Origin: CAYJFD01 sp964369605
Lineage (GTDB): Bacteria; Bacteroidota; Bacteroidia; Bacteroidales; UBA932
Assembly (NCBI GenBank): GCA_964369605.1
Contig: CAYJFD010000021.1
Location: 1 to 37,812, forward strand
DNA: 37,812 nucleotides
Direction of reading: 5' to 3'
This document shows, one piece after another, positions 15,945 through 24,794 of this stretch. The notes beneath the pieces are model-generated. The model was not told where the DNA came from and ran no database searches. It saw only the letters and a list, made by a program, of their open reading frames with translations. A program made the position numbers and the translations under genes. The number at the start of each line of letters is the position of its first letter. The first letter of the stretch is position 1.

Positions 15945-17405
15945 TTATGTGGCTTGGAATGGTAATTTTTTCTTTGATTTCACTAATAGTAACAGTTCTT
16001 TAATCTCTTGCACCTTAAACAAATATGCAAATAGCAGATAGGTAATTGCTCCTACAAATACACCAATAATAAGTTGTAATAAATGCATATCCTTAAGTAA
16101 AAGAGTTGTACTCCACACTATTCCTCCCATAAAAAGGGAGAGTGATAGTATAGGTATTAAATCTTTCATTTGTATCCAGAAACCAAGATTAAGCAACTTT
16201 CCTGTATAATGCGTATTAATCACTAGGCATAATACTGAGGAAAATACACCTCCAATTATTAGATATATTAAACCAAAAGGGATGGCTATAATTAATAATA
16301 GTACTCCTATTATTTTTTTGATAACCTCTAACTTCAAGAAAAGATCGGAGCGACCCTTCACTTGCAGTAAGTTCAGGTTGATTGAATGTATAGGGTACCA
16401 CATCATAGTAAAACACATAATCTGAAGAAAAGGAATCGAAGCAGACCATTTATCTGTGAGTACTACTAAAATAAGTGGTTTACTTAGCGCAGCAAGTCCC
16501 ATCATAAGAGGAAATATAATAAATGCCATCATGCGTAGATATTTTCTATATACTTGTTCTAGGCGGGCGTTATCATCTTGAATTGAACTCAGGATAGGAA
16601 AGGTTACGCGTCCTAGTATCCCTGTAATATTTGAGGAAGGGAAATCTGCAAATTGACGAGCGCGGGTGTAGTTTCCTAGATCTGCTGCTGAGAATACTTT
16701 GCCTATGACAAGGGTAGTAGCATTACGATAAATATTATTAATAAGATCCGATAAAAGTACTTTATATCCATAATAAAACATAGATTTAAATGAGGCAAAT
16801 GAAAACTGTAGTTTGGGCGTCCAGCGAGATAGTATCCACAAAAAAACTACATTTAGAAAATTACGCGAAACTGACTGTACTACTAGGGCCCATACACCTA
16901 GACCAGTATAAGCTAAATAAATTCCAAGAGTACCAGAAATCAATACGGATGTCACAGTGGCTTTGGCTTGTTGCTTAAAGTCTACAGCGATCGTAAACTT
17001 AGCGCGCTGTACCATAGCGAACGAATTAATTAAAATATTCAAACAAATAACCTTGGTTAAATCCTTGAGAATAGGCATATTGTAAAAGCTGGCGATATAT
17101 GGTGAAGCGGCAAAAAGGATGAGATATGCTATTATGCCTACGACTATATTAAAAAAGAAGGCTGTAGAAAAATCTACTTCTGTACGCTTATTATTTCTAA
17201 TTAATGCATCTCCGAATCCACTATCCACAAAAGTCTGGGCTACTGCCATAAATATGGCGAGCATTCCTATGATTCCGAATTCCTCAGGAGATAGGAGACG
17301 AGCCATAATCAGTCCAAATAAGAATTGTACCCCTTGTACTGAAAAATTCTCAAAGAAACTCCAGAATGTACCCTTAAGTGTTTTTTGTCTTAAGTTTATA
17401 TCCAT
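15945..17405 (-). CDS. Oligosaccharide flippase 1 (WzxC-type, MOP superfamily)
   Basis: 486 residues, predicted polytopic inner-membrane protein with about 14 hydrophobic segments. The N-terminus (LKGTFWSFFENFSVQGVQF) and RLLSPEEFGIIGML are typical of WzxC/PST-type flippases. It would move the lipid-linked oligosaccharide across the inner membrane. It differs strongly from flippase 2 at 23238-24776, so they are not recent duplicates. It is preceded by the 255-bp scar region and followed 5 bp later by the 2,3-dehydratase gene, suggesting that it entered together with the deoxysugar block. Confidence 0.92.
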   Translation of the reverse strand: MDINLRQKTLKGTFWSFFENFSVQGVQFLFGLIMARLLSPEEFGIIGMLAIFMAVAQTFVDSGFGDALIRNNKRTEVDFSTAFFFNIVVGIIAYLILFAASPYIASFYNMPILKDLTKVICLNILINSFAMVQRAKFTIAVDFKQQAKATVTSVLISGTLGIYLAYTGLGVWALVVQSVSRNFLNVVFLWILSRWTPKLQFSFASFKSMFYYGYKVLLSDLINNIYRNATTLVIGKVFSAADLGNYTRARQFADFPSSNITGILGRVTFPILSSIQDDNARLEQVYRKYLRMMAFIIFPLMMGLAALSKPLILVVLTDKWSASIPFLQIMCFTMMWYPIHSINLNLLQVKGRSDLFLKLEVIKKIIGVLLLIIAIPFGLIYLIIGGVFSSVLCLVINTHYTGKLLNLGFWIQMKDLIPILSLSLFMGGIVWSTTLLLKDMHLLQLIIGVFVGAITYLLFAYLFKVQEIKELLLLVKSKKKLPFQAT

Positions 17406-17418
17406 TCCCTATGAAAAT

Positions 17419-17631
17419 TTAATATAACTCATATTTTGAACATATAGTTATTGATATTAGTGATCTTATTAACATAAGTTACACTTTGGATTTATGATTG
17501 TCCTTAATAATTATCATCTTCGATTGAATAAATTTTACTCCATCAGTAAGTGTTTGGGTAAAAAGCGAGTGTAAATATCTCTCTATGTATTTTTCAACGT
17601 TGTATATAGGGATTATTACTGATATTTACAT
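17419..17631 (-). pseudogene. Internally deleted GT2 glycosyltransferase remnant
   Basis: From an ATG at 17631-17629, codon 2 is TAA, followed by ISVIIPIYNVEKYIERYL and on through GVKFI, clearly the N-terminus of the GT2 genes at 2265 and 20045. Similarity stops near 17527. At 17419-17436 the frame reads KYELY-stop; the 15-base run around this stop is identical to the end of the GT2 gene at 20045. The body between is replaced by about 90 unrelated bases, which include a piece like the start of the 2,3-dehydratase gene. It cannot make a working enzyme. Confidence 0.75.
17449..17479 (-). repeat. Copy of the 5' end of the 2,3-dehydratase gene
   Basis: On the minus strand 27 of 31 bases match 15913-15943, beginning ACTTATGTTAATAA and including the ATG (17475-17473) and codons reading MLIRSLISI, against MLIKSLISI in the intact gene. 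It sits inside the GT2 remnant and seems to mark an earlier junction. Confidence 0.6.
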
Positions 17632-17660
17632 TAAATATGCATATTTGTTATGTCTTTATT

Positions 17661-18746
17661 CTAATTTAGGGCTTCATTTAGAAAGTTTTTTGAGTCGGTA
17701 CGTAGTAAATCTAATTTTTGTTCTACTAATAAGTAATCTATCTTAGATTCTATATCTTTGATATCATCAATACTTTCAATTGCTCTATCCTCTAGTCCGA
17801 TACTTTCTAGTATTGATATCACTCTAGTGTCAGATCTTGAATCCCATTTTAGATAATAAAATTCTCTATTAAAGATTATAGAAAATAGAACGGCATGATA
17901 CGATGATGCTACTATAACACTAGCCTGCTTAAACAAACCCAGGAACTCATGCACACTGCATATCTCGCAATTTTTCTTTAAGATATCATTATTATAGTCA
18001 GAAACTATAGCTTTTAACTTGATTTGTTTTGAGCTTGCTATCTTACTAGCGATACTCATTACTGAATCTTTCGGAAAGAAAGCTAGTACATAGCTATCGA
18101 CTTTAGGTGTAATGGCCATTTTTTCCCATGTTTGTCGCTTGATCAAAAGGACAGGATCACAAACAACTTGTGAGTTTACCATAAGTGTATCTTGTAAGTA
18201 TTCTCGGAGTTGTTTTTCCCTTACACTAATATAACTAAAGGCATTTAATTGTTTCTCGATATATTGAAGTTGATCGTAATTATAACTGTAATAAGCGCTA
18301 CTTACTGCATAGGTGATTTTCTTAGCTTTTTCTTTAGTCTTAAAATCCCCCCAAAAAGTCTTATTTATGCCATTGATTACGGGGTTCCATAGTTGGTCAC
18401 TTCCAATTATATAATAATCATAATTTCCTTCAGATTTAATTGTCCTGTTATATTGTTTTTTTGATAAACGTAAGTCGCTTTTAATGAATTCATTAAAAAT
18501 TTTCTTTCGTTGATATCTTTTATGTATAACACGAAACTTGAAAATCTGACGAAGTAGGTGATAAGCCCCTCTTATAGAGAAGGAGTATCTCAATAATGCA
18601 TATCTCCTTTCCGTAGTACTAGGCCTATAATCAATTATCTCTACTTGATATCCTTGTTCTATTAAATAATTCTGTAAAGCATAACACTGCAGTACGGCCC
18701 CATAGTTACAGGCTCTATGAACAGTTAATATTCCTATCTTTCTCAT
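17661..18746 (-). CDS. Polysaccharide pyruvyl transferase family protein
   Basis: 361 residues of the PF04230 type: RKIGILTVHRACNYGAVLQC at the N-terminus (the HxxxNYGAxLQ signature), YYIIGSDQLWNP near residue 115 and SSYHAVLFSIIF near 280. Family members transfer pyruvate from PEP to sugar hydroxyls, or act as glycosyltransferase-like enzymes. The gene directly follows an FrhB-like Fe-S protein gene, a pairing common in Bacteroides capsule loci. Exact substrate unknown. Confidence 0.88.
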   Translation of the reverse strand: MRKIGILTVHRACNYGAVLQCYALQNYLIEQGYQVEIIDYRPSTTERRYALLRYSFSIRGAYHLLRQIFKFRVIHKRYQRKKIFNEFIKSDLRLSKKQYNRTIKSEGNYDYYIIGSDQLWNPVINGINKTFWGDFKTKEKAKKITYAVSSAYYSYNYDQLQYIEKQLNAFSYISVREKQLREYLQDTLMVNSQVVCDPVLLIKRQTWEKMAITPKVDSYVLAFFPKDSVMSIASKIASSKQIKLKAIVSDYNNDILKKNCEICSVHEFLGLFKQASVIVASSYHAVLFSIIFNREFYYLKWDSRSDTRVISILESIGLEDRAIESIDDIKDIESKIDYLLVEQKLDLLRTDSKNFLNEALN

Positions 18747-18772
18747 ATATTAATAAGATCATTTTTATAATA

Positions 18773-19936
18773 TTATTTGTTTAGTAGTTTATTTACTATT
18801 CTTTTTATTATTTTCTTTATTCTGTGAAAAAAAGGAGTATAGTTGAGATTATTAAGTATTAAATCTCGTAAATTATCTGCGTATATAAATTCTTCGAAAA
18901 ACTTGACTCTATTCATATGGTGTTTAAATGAATTTTTAATAGATCTTTGTGAATTCAATGCCATATTTATGTCTAATGCTTGTGAGTCTATATTTAATTT
19001 CCTATAGAAATTAACACCTTTTGTAGTACTAATTATTATAAGACTAACTCCTTCATTATCCTCAAATTTTGGCAATATTCGTTCAATCCCCCAGAAATCG
19101 GCGATGGTTATATCACTCTTATTTTTTAGAGATCTAGCAGGACATATACAACATGATGGACGATTATAGAGGGAGTTTAAAAAACCACGCATAAAATAGT
19201 TATCCCGGTGGATTTCACTAATCGTCTCGCCAGTCTTACTAGTTAGTGTGAAACTTGGATTCTTCCATCCCATTCGTTTATCTTTAAATGAAATAGAGCT
19301 AATTAATGATTTATCATATATTTTATTACTACTTATTATCTCGTTTAAGTACCTTCTCCATACTTTCGGGCTAGGAACACTATGACATAAGATATCAACC
19401 GATATCAGATTGTTGTAATCTTTTCCTAGGAAAGACCTTAAGCCAGCTGTTTGACACGAAACACCACTAAATAATACCTCTCTTCCTTCGTTTAGGAAAT
19501 GTTCAACTTGTTTGAAACTATTGCCTATCCTACTTTGAATATATTTAGAACCTCTAAATGCAGCTAATCCCTCTAGCGACTCAGTGTAGCCATGCTCTAC
19601 TTCCCAGTCACTATTGAATTTTGCACCAAAAACTACCCCTCCTTTTTGTAAAATTTGTTCTGCGAGTAATGTAAATACCCCACCTGAAGAACTTATTTTT
19701 CTGGTTTGTAAATTTAAATTCTTAGCAGCATGTATACTGATAGGACTTCTTGGTTCTGATTGATGAATTACTGGACAAACTTTTTCGCACAGACCGCAGT
19801 TAATACATTTTGCTTTAGCTACTATTGGGTAGCAAAAGCCTTCGTTGTCTTCATCAAAGGAAATGCATTTCGTCGGGCACTTTTGAACGCAGGATTCGCA
19901 CCCACAGCAATATACCTTATTTAATATTCTAATCAT
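18773..19936 (-). CDS. FrhB-like Fe-S flavoprotein (coenzyme F420 hydrogenase beta-subunit family)
   Basis: 387 residues. Two complete 4Fe-4S motifs open the protein: C10-x2-C13-x2-C16-x3-C20-P and C44-x2-C47-x2-C50-x3-C54-P. They are followed by the FrhB N- and C-terminal domains (SSGGVFTLLAEQIL, VLFSGVSCQTAGLR, DILCHSVPSPKVW). Capsule clusters of organisms without F420 often carry this family next to a pyruvyltransferase, so a redox step in sugar modification is likely, but the reaction is not known. The gap upstream (19937-20044) is AT-rich and shows no promoter box. Confidence 0.9.
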   Translation of the reverse strand: MIRILNKVYCCGCESCVQKCPTKCISFDEDNEGFCYPIVAKAKCINCGLCEKVCPVIHQSEPRSPISIHAAKNLNLQTRKISSSGGVFTLLAEQILQKGGVVFGAKFNSDWEVEHGYTESLEGLAAFRGSKYIQSRIGNSFKQVEHFLNEGREVLFSGVSCQTAGLRSFLGKDYNNLISVDILCHSVPSPKVWRRYLNEIISSNKIYDKSLISSISFKDKRMGWKNPSFTLTSKTGETISEIHRDNYFMRGFLNSLYNRPSCCICPARSLKNKSDITIADFWGIERILPKFEDNEGVSLIIISTTKGVNFYRKLNIDSQALDINMALNSQRSIKNSFKHHMNRVKFFEEFIYADNLRDLILNNLNYTPFFHRIKKIIKRIVNKLLNK

Positions 19937-20044
19937 TATTGTTTATTATTGCTGCAAGAAGTTAATTATATAAGTACGTTCACATATATTCGTTCCACAA
20001 TAAATACGATAGTTATAAATATAGTGGTTATAATTAACGATAAC

Positions 20045-21055
20045 TTAATATAACTCATAGTTCTTTCTTCGTATCATTTTCTTTACTAGTTTCCTGAGCG
20101 CTACATATATATTATTGTATGCCACTAGTATATCTGCTATAGAATAATATCCATTTGTTGCGGCTAGTAAAATAGTTCGACATACCCATCTGAGTTGGCT
20201 TTTCTCTATTAAATGATTTACCTCTGGGTGCATTTTTAAATATTCCTTTCGGATCTTTCCTTTAAGATTTATCGTAAAATTATATTTAAGATTTATCTTT
20301 TGCTCAATTAAACCTATTTCTACTTGTTCTTTTATTTGCTTTTCCCTGCAGAAAGCTTCTAACTCATTAATATTCGTGATCAGTGAGCTAGATTTGTATG
20401 AAAAGTTACTTTTCATAATCGAACCTTCTCTATGTCTATAACAAATCAAAGACCGTGATAGTTTTGTTACATTTGTAGCAAAGTAGAATAATTTTACAGA
20501 TAATACAAGGTCTCCTTGATGATTTATTCCAGGAGTATGGTTAATGTTATTATCTCTGTATAGTGATGTCCTCACTAATTTATTCCACATCGCTCCAAAT
20601 AGTTCTCCTTTTAGAAGAGCTGTAATATTTCCGATGTTATCACTTTTTAGTTCTTGAGTTTTATATACAGATGCGTTTCTATAGATATCAGAATAGTCGC
20701 AAATTACTATGTCAGCATTAGTTTCTTTAGCCTTATTCCACATTTGTTCAAGCATAGTAGCCTCACAATAGTCATCTCCATCGATTTGAATAGAATACTC
20801 CCCTTTAATTTTATTTATGCCTATCATTCGGGTAGTTCCTATACCTAAGTTTACTTCATTATTAAGGACTAGAATATTAAGTTCCGGAAATTCTTTTATT
20901 AGACTATATGTTATCTCCATAGATTTATCTTGGGAGGCATCATTTATAATAATAAATTCCACTCCTTCAGTAAGGGTCTGCGTAAAGAGTGATCGTAGAC
21001 ACTGTTCAATATATAGCTCTACATTATATACGGGAATAATTACCGAAATATTCAT
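20045..21055 (-). CDS. Glycosyltransferase family 2
   Basis: 336 residues with ISVIIPVYNVE (3-13), INDASQDKS (37-45), and DGDD (92-95) as the donor-binding motif, then a basic C-terminal tail ending YELY. It adds one residue to the lipid-linked repeat; donor unknown. It is the closest relative of the remnant at 17419-17631, sharing both ends, and shares its N-terminus with the GT2 at 2265. It is 7 bp from the GT4 gene. Confidence 0.9.
   Translation of the reverse strand: MNISVIIPVYNVELYIEQCLRSLFTQTLTEGVEFIIINDASQDKSMEITYSLIKEFPELNILVLNNEVNLGIGTTRMIGINKIKGEYSIQIDGDDYCEATMLEQMWNKAKETNADIVICDYSDIYRNASVYKTQELKSDNIGNITALLKGELFGAMWNKLVRTSLYRDNNINHTPGINHQGDLVLSVKLFYFATNVTKLSRSLICYRHREGSIMKSNFSYKSSSLITNINELEAFCREKQIKEQVEIGLIEQKINLKYNFTINLKGKIRKEYLKMHPEVNHLIEKSQLRWVCRTILLAATNGYYSIADILVAYNNIYVALRKLVKKMIRRKNYELY
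20952..21055 (-). repeat. Shared GT2 5' segment, copy C
   Basis: The first 35 codons, ending with GVEFI, match the GT2 gene at 3130-3233 closely in DNA and protein (CLRSLFTQTLTEGVEFI is identical in both proteins), whereas the rest of the two proteins differs much more. See also the remnant at 17527-17631. Confidence 0.7.
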
Positions 21056-21062
21056 TTTGAAA

Positions 21063-22280
21063 TTAGTCTAATTTCTGTTTTTTTACTAAGTCTTTAAGTA
21101 ATCTCATCCATTGAGCACAGATTTCTTCAGTAGAAAATTGTTTAGATTTCTCTTTTGCTGCTACGGAGAGTTGTTCTCTTAAAGATTTATTCACTATTAG
21201 CATCTCAAGTTTTTTAGCATACTCATTAATATTGAATGGTTTTATTAGTAATCCATCCTTTTGATCGCTAATAATATCAGTCACTGCAGGGTAGCTATTG
21301 AAAACTATAGGAACTACGGAAAAATGCATAGCTTCAGGTAGGACCATAGGGAAGCCCTCAAATCTAGATGTCATACAAAGAATACTAGCTCTTTGATAAT
21401 ACTTTATAGGATCTTGTTTTCCTTCAAAATATATATTCTGAAGTCCTAATTCTTTAGAATATTCCATACAGTTTTTCATATCTAGCCCATCGCCAACTAA
21501 TGTGAGTTTCCAATCTGTGTGTCTTTTCCATAGTAGACCCCATACTTGGAGTAAAAGGTCAACGCGTTTTTGCTTATTATTTATTCTTCCAAGATATAAA
21601 ATTTCTTTACTATTACTTGAAGTCAATGATGTTAAACTATCTTTGAATGGACATGGATTTGCGATAGCACTTATTTTTTTTAATAGCTTCCTACTCAGAG
21701 TCAAATAGAAGTATTCTTGTAAATATCCTTTAGATAATAGAACTATACTATCACAAACTTCACCTAATTTTTTATGTAGCTTCCTACGAGTACTATTTCT
21801 GAGACTCCACAGTATATAGAGTAGATGCCTTATAATAGGTAATGTAAGAACTTTTGTTAATTTTCGGAATATTAAGTTTGAAGTTTTGTCGGCTAGAGTG
21901 AAATGAAATTGTTTTATAGAATAAATTAAAGAATTATGATAAACACTAACTATAGAGCACCCACTTGCTTTCGCAATTAGTATAAATTCTAAATACTCTT
22001 CTGTTATATAAAATGCTTGCTGATTAATACATATAGATATTTGTTTATCTTTAATGAGGTTACTGAAAAAAGATTTATTTTCCTCAGTATTCCATTTTTC
22101 TTTATTTGGAAAGAATAACTGCCTCTCTGGATGTGGTGTCAACCCAGTATTATTGTTTAGTGTTAAGTACCAAATATTACTACCATTACGCTCAAAGTAG
22201 TCGGCTAGTACGTTTGAAACTCTCTCTATGCCGCCATTATTAGGATCTAATACCCCAGTATGAATAAATAGTATATTCAT
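21063..22280 (-). CDS. Glycosyltransferase family 4 (GT-B)
   Basis: 405 residues. The N-terminal domain has NNGGIERVSNVLA, the usual GT4 acceptor loop. The C-terminal domain has LYLGRINNKQKRVDLLLQVW (229-248) and the E-x7-E motif, EGFPMVLPE (Glu308, Glu316), which binds the nucleotide-sugar. It is a retaining transferase that adds one sugar at the cytoplasmic membrane face. It follows the pyruvyltransferase-like gene by 4 bp. Confidence 0.93.
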   Translation of the reverse strand: MNILFIHTGVLDPNNGGIERVSNVLADYFERNGSNIWYLTLNNNTGLTPHPERQLFFPNKEKWNTEENKSFFSNLIKDKQISICINQQAFYITEEYLEFILIAKASGCSIVSVYHNSLIYSIKQFHFTLADKTSNLIFRKLTKVLTLPIIRHLLYILWSLRNSTRRKLHKKLGEVCDSIVLLSKGYLQEYFYLTLSRKLLKKISAIANPCPFKDSLTSLTSSNSKEILYLGRINNKQKRVDLLLQVWGLLWKRHTDWKLTLVGDGLDMKNCMEYSKELGLQNIYFEGKQDPIKYYQRASILCMTSRFEGFPMVLPEAMHFSVVPIVFNSYPAVTDIISDQKDGLLIKPFNINEYAKKLEMLIVNKSLREQLSVAAKEKSKQFSTEEICAQWMRLLKDLVKKQKLD

Positions 22281-22284
22281 AAAC

Positions 22285-23235
22285 TTAATCCTCCATATAT
22301 TTAATACGGTCTACTCCCTTGAACCAAGTATTATAAAAAGAGGAGTTTTTACCATAGCTATTATCAAGAATATTTATCTCCTTTCCTAACATTACACTTA
22401 ATATCGCAGTGTGTAGTCTTGTCGAGTAAACCTTATCATATTTATCAAGAAATCTAGTAGCCATAGATATAAAATGGTATTTTAGTATGGTTCTCCAGTA
22501 AAAATCAATAAATCTCTGTATCGAATGACTAATGTTAATACCACTAATCTCGAGCAGTTTAGTAAAAGAGCGGAATAAGAAATATTTGAGAGTATATCTA
22601 GGCTTTGGCCAATCAAGTATATCTGCATCCTCTGGAATATACGAGGGTATCTCTGGCGACTTTAATTCGCTGTCATGTCTTCTCAGAAATAAAGTTTTCC
22701 CCTTTTGTTCACCCCCACTATATTTTGACGCATCTATAAAGAAAGCCATATCAGGAACAAGTAAAACCTTATTTTTAAAATTATTCTTAATAAGAGAGTA
22801 TGAAACTGAGTCTCTTGCGCATATAATGATATTTGGGTATTTAGAGAAGAAGGCAGCATCGCTTTTTAGTTTCTCCTTATCTTCGTAATCAATAGTCTGA
22901 GGCATGATGATAATCTTATTCTCGGGGTGCTTACTAATGACAGATTTCCTAAAATTATTACGAAAAAGACAGACATCATTAAAATTTCCACCCCCTTGTA
23001 ATAAAATAAGAGTTTCCTTTGAAAATATTCGCCCTCTATAGCCGTGTACATCTGTTTGGTGCAAACATTTATATGGTAGTGTTTTTAGAAATATATTTGT
23101 CCCTTCCCAAATTAATGTATCCCCGAAGTTATCATAATACGGAACATCTAATAACACATAATCACCATCGATTAAAGGGGTGAGTGCTTCACGAAGAATG
23201 TTTCTAAGTTCTAATACTTTTTCCTGTGGTGTCAT
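22285..23235 (-). CDS. Polysaccharide pyruvyl transferase family protein (second)
   Basis: 316 residues resembling EpsI/EpsO-type PF04230 proteins: DVPYYDNFGDTLIWEGTNIF near residue 50, ILLQGGGNFND near 100, and YSTRLHTAILSVMLGKEI near the C-terminus. It probably adds a pyruvate ketal to a sugar. It differs from the PF04230 protein at 17661, which belongs to the FrhB-linked type, so the locus may install two modifications. It lies 2 bp from the flippase 2 stop. Confidence 0.87.
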   Translation of the reverse strand: MTPQEKVLELRNILREALTPLIDGDYVLLDVPYYDNFGDTLIWEGTNIFLKTLPYKCLHQTDVHGYRGRIFSKETLILLQGGGNFNDVCLFRNNFRKSVISKHPENKIIIMPQTIDYEDKEKLKSDAAFFSKYPNIIICARDSVSYSLIKNNFKNKVLLVPDMAFFIDASKYSGGEQKGKTLFLRRHDSELKSPEIPSYIPEDADILDWPKPRYTLKYFLFRSFTKLLEISGINISHSIQRFIDFYWRTILKYHFISMATRFLDKYDKVYSTRLHTAILSVMLGKEINILDNSYGKNSSFYNTWFKGVDRIKYMED

Positions 23236-23237
23236 AT

Positions 23238-24776
23238 TTAGGCTGTGAGCTTTGTAAATGATAAAATTTTCCCTGCGGTTTCTTTTATAAATTTTTGTTC
23301 TCCTTTATTCATTCCAACTAAATATATTAGTGGTAGAGTACAAGCTAAGGAGATAATCGTAACGACTGCTATGTGGGGAAAGACAGAAAGTTTGACTATT
23401 TGTGATGCTGCACCTGTAACTAGTGCAGAAAAAAGAATGATCATAACTCCTTTAAATACTACCTGGTATAGCCAGTTTTTAATATTAAACTGAGGAAAGA
23501 AATGCTTAGTAAAGTATACTCTAACTATCAGCAGGCAGACAAAAATAGCTGCCCTTACTCCTATTACACTATAGGGTTCAGCGCCTATATATAGCATAAA
23601 CAAAGCACCAAAGAAACATAGTGAATAAACCGAAGATATAATTATTTGGTATTTTTTAATATTTGACTGAGCATAGACAAGCATCCAAAAAGGGGCAGCG
23701 ATAGAGTCTAAATAAATACAAAGCAGGCTGAGGATACATAGTTCAACCGTATAGGGAGGGTAGGTACCTAGCCAAAGCGTTAAAACATTAGGCATCTCAA
23801 AAACAAGTGGTACAAGAAATATTAGAACGAGGTAGCTCGAAAGTTTTGAGGATCTAATTAACAAATTCTGAAGATACTGGTGTTCTCCGTTATTAAATGA
23901 CTTGATTATTTGTGGGTTAAATGCCACTTGGAAATTACGTACGAAACCATTAACAGTGCTAGTTATAGTGTTACTAATACCCATAGCCGCATTAAGCGTC
24001 ACGTTAAAAAATAAATTTATAAGTACATTAACTCCTTGATTTGAGCCAGCTACAGCTACTTGTCCAAAAAGGCTCCAACCCGTAAATGAGAACATTTCTT
24101 TAAGAGCCACTTTATCTCTAACCCTTTTAAATCTACAAACAGGCATCTTTAGATAGCTATAGGTTCTATAAATAATCATATTAAATACACTTACGCCGAG
24201 TAATAGGGCAGAATAAACGATTAGTTTATTTCCTGGAAGTACTTGGATAGCATAGATTACAGCTAATTTTAACACTACATCCACTATGCTAAATAGTGCA
24301 TAGATATTTAATTTTTCATAAGCGACCATAAGTGAGCCGAAAGGAGACTGGACTATACCTAGAACTGCGATAATAACTGCAAACTGATAGGCCCACTGTG
24401 CTCCTTTAATTTGCTCAGGTGGTATGTTCAGAACATTATTTACGATCCATAAGCCAAGTGTTTGAGCTAGAATCAATACGGTAGCGGCGACTATAAGATG
24501 AGCCACCATCGCTATGTTGAATGTATCTCGTATCTTCTCCTCGTTACCTTGTGCGATCTGGGCAGTAATAAATCTCTGAGTAGCAGTTGAGAGTGCATTA
24601 TTTATAAAACTGAAAAATACGATAACACCAGCGACCAAATGATAGGTGCCGTAGTTCTCAACTCCTAGTGTGTTATATACTATACGTGCCGTAAATAGTG
24701 ATACTACTAACATCACTAGCATACGAGCATACATAAATAAAGTATTTTTAGCTATGAGTTTACTTTTATTTTGCAT
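23238..24776 (-). CDS. Oligosaccharide flippase 2 (Wzx-like, MOP superfamily)
   Basis: 512 residues from ATG 24776-24774; the frame extends four codons to a TTG, but the ATG gives the usual start MQNKSKLIAKNTLFMY. Polytopic inner-membrane protein with about 14 hydrophobic stretches and TARIVYNTLGVENYGTYHLV, typical of Bacteroidota O-antigen flippases. Its place next to the initiating transferase suggests that it belongs to the conserved core of the locus, whereas flippase 1 accompanies the deoxysugar block. Confidence 0.92.
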   Translation of the reverse strand: MQNKSKLIAKNTLFMYARMLVMLVVSLFTARIVYNTLGVENYGTYHLVAGVIVFFSFINNALSTATQRFITAQIAQGNEEKIRDTFNIAMVAHLIVAATVLILAQTLGLWIVNNVLNIPPEQIKGAQWAYQFAVIIAVLGIVQSPFGSLMVAYEKLNIYALFSIVDVVLKLAVIYAIQVLPGNKLIVYSALLLGVSVFNMIIYRTYSYLKMPVCRFKRVRDKVALKEMFSFTGWSLFGQVAVAGSNQGVNVLINLFFNVTLNAAMGISNTITSTVNGFVRNFQVAFNPQIIKSFNNGEHQYLQNLLIRSSKLSSYLVLIFLVPLVFEMPNVLTLWLGTYPPYTVELCILSLLCIYLDSIAAPFWMLVYAQSNIKKYQIIISSVYSLCFFGALFMLYIGAEPYSVIGVRAAIFVCLLIVRVYFTKHFFPQFNIKNWLYQVVFKGVMIILFSALVTGAASQIVKLSVFPHIAVVTIISLACTLPLIYLVGMNKGEQKFIKETAGKILSFTKLTA

Positions 24777-24794
24777 TAGGGATAGCAAATATAT

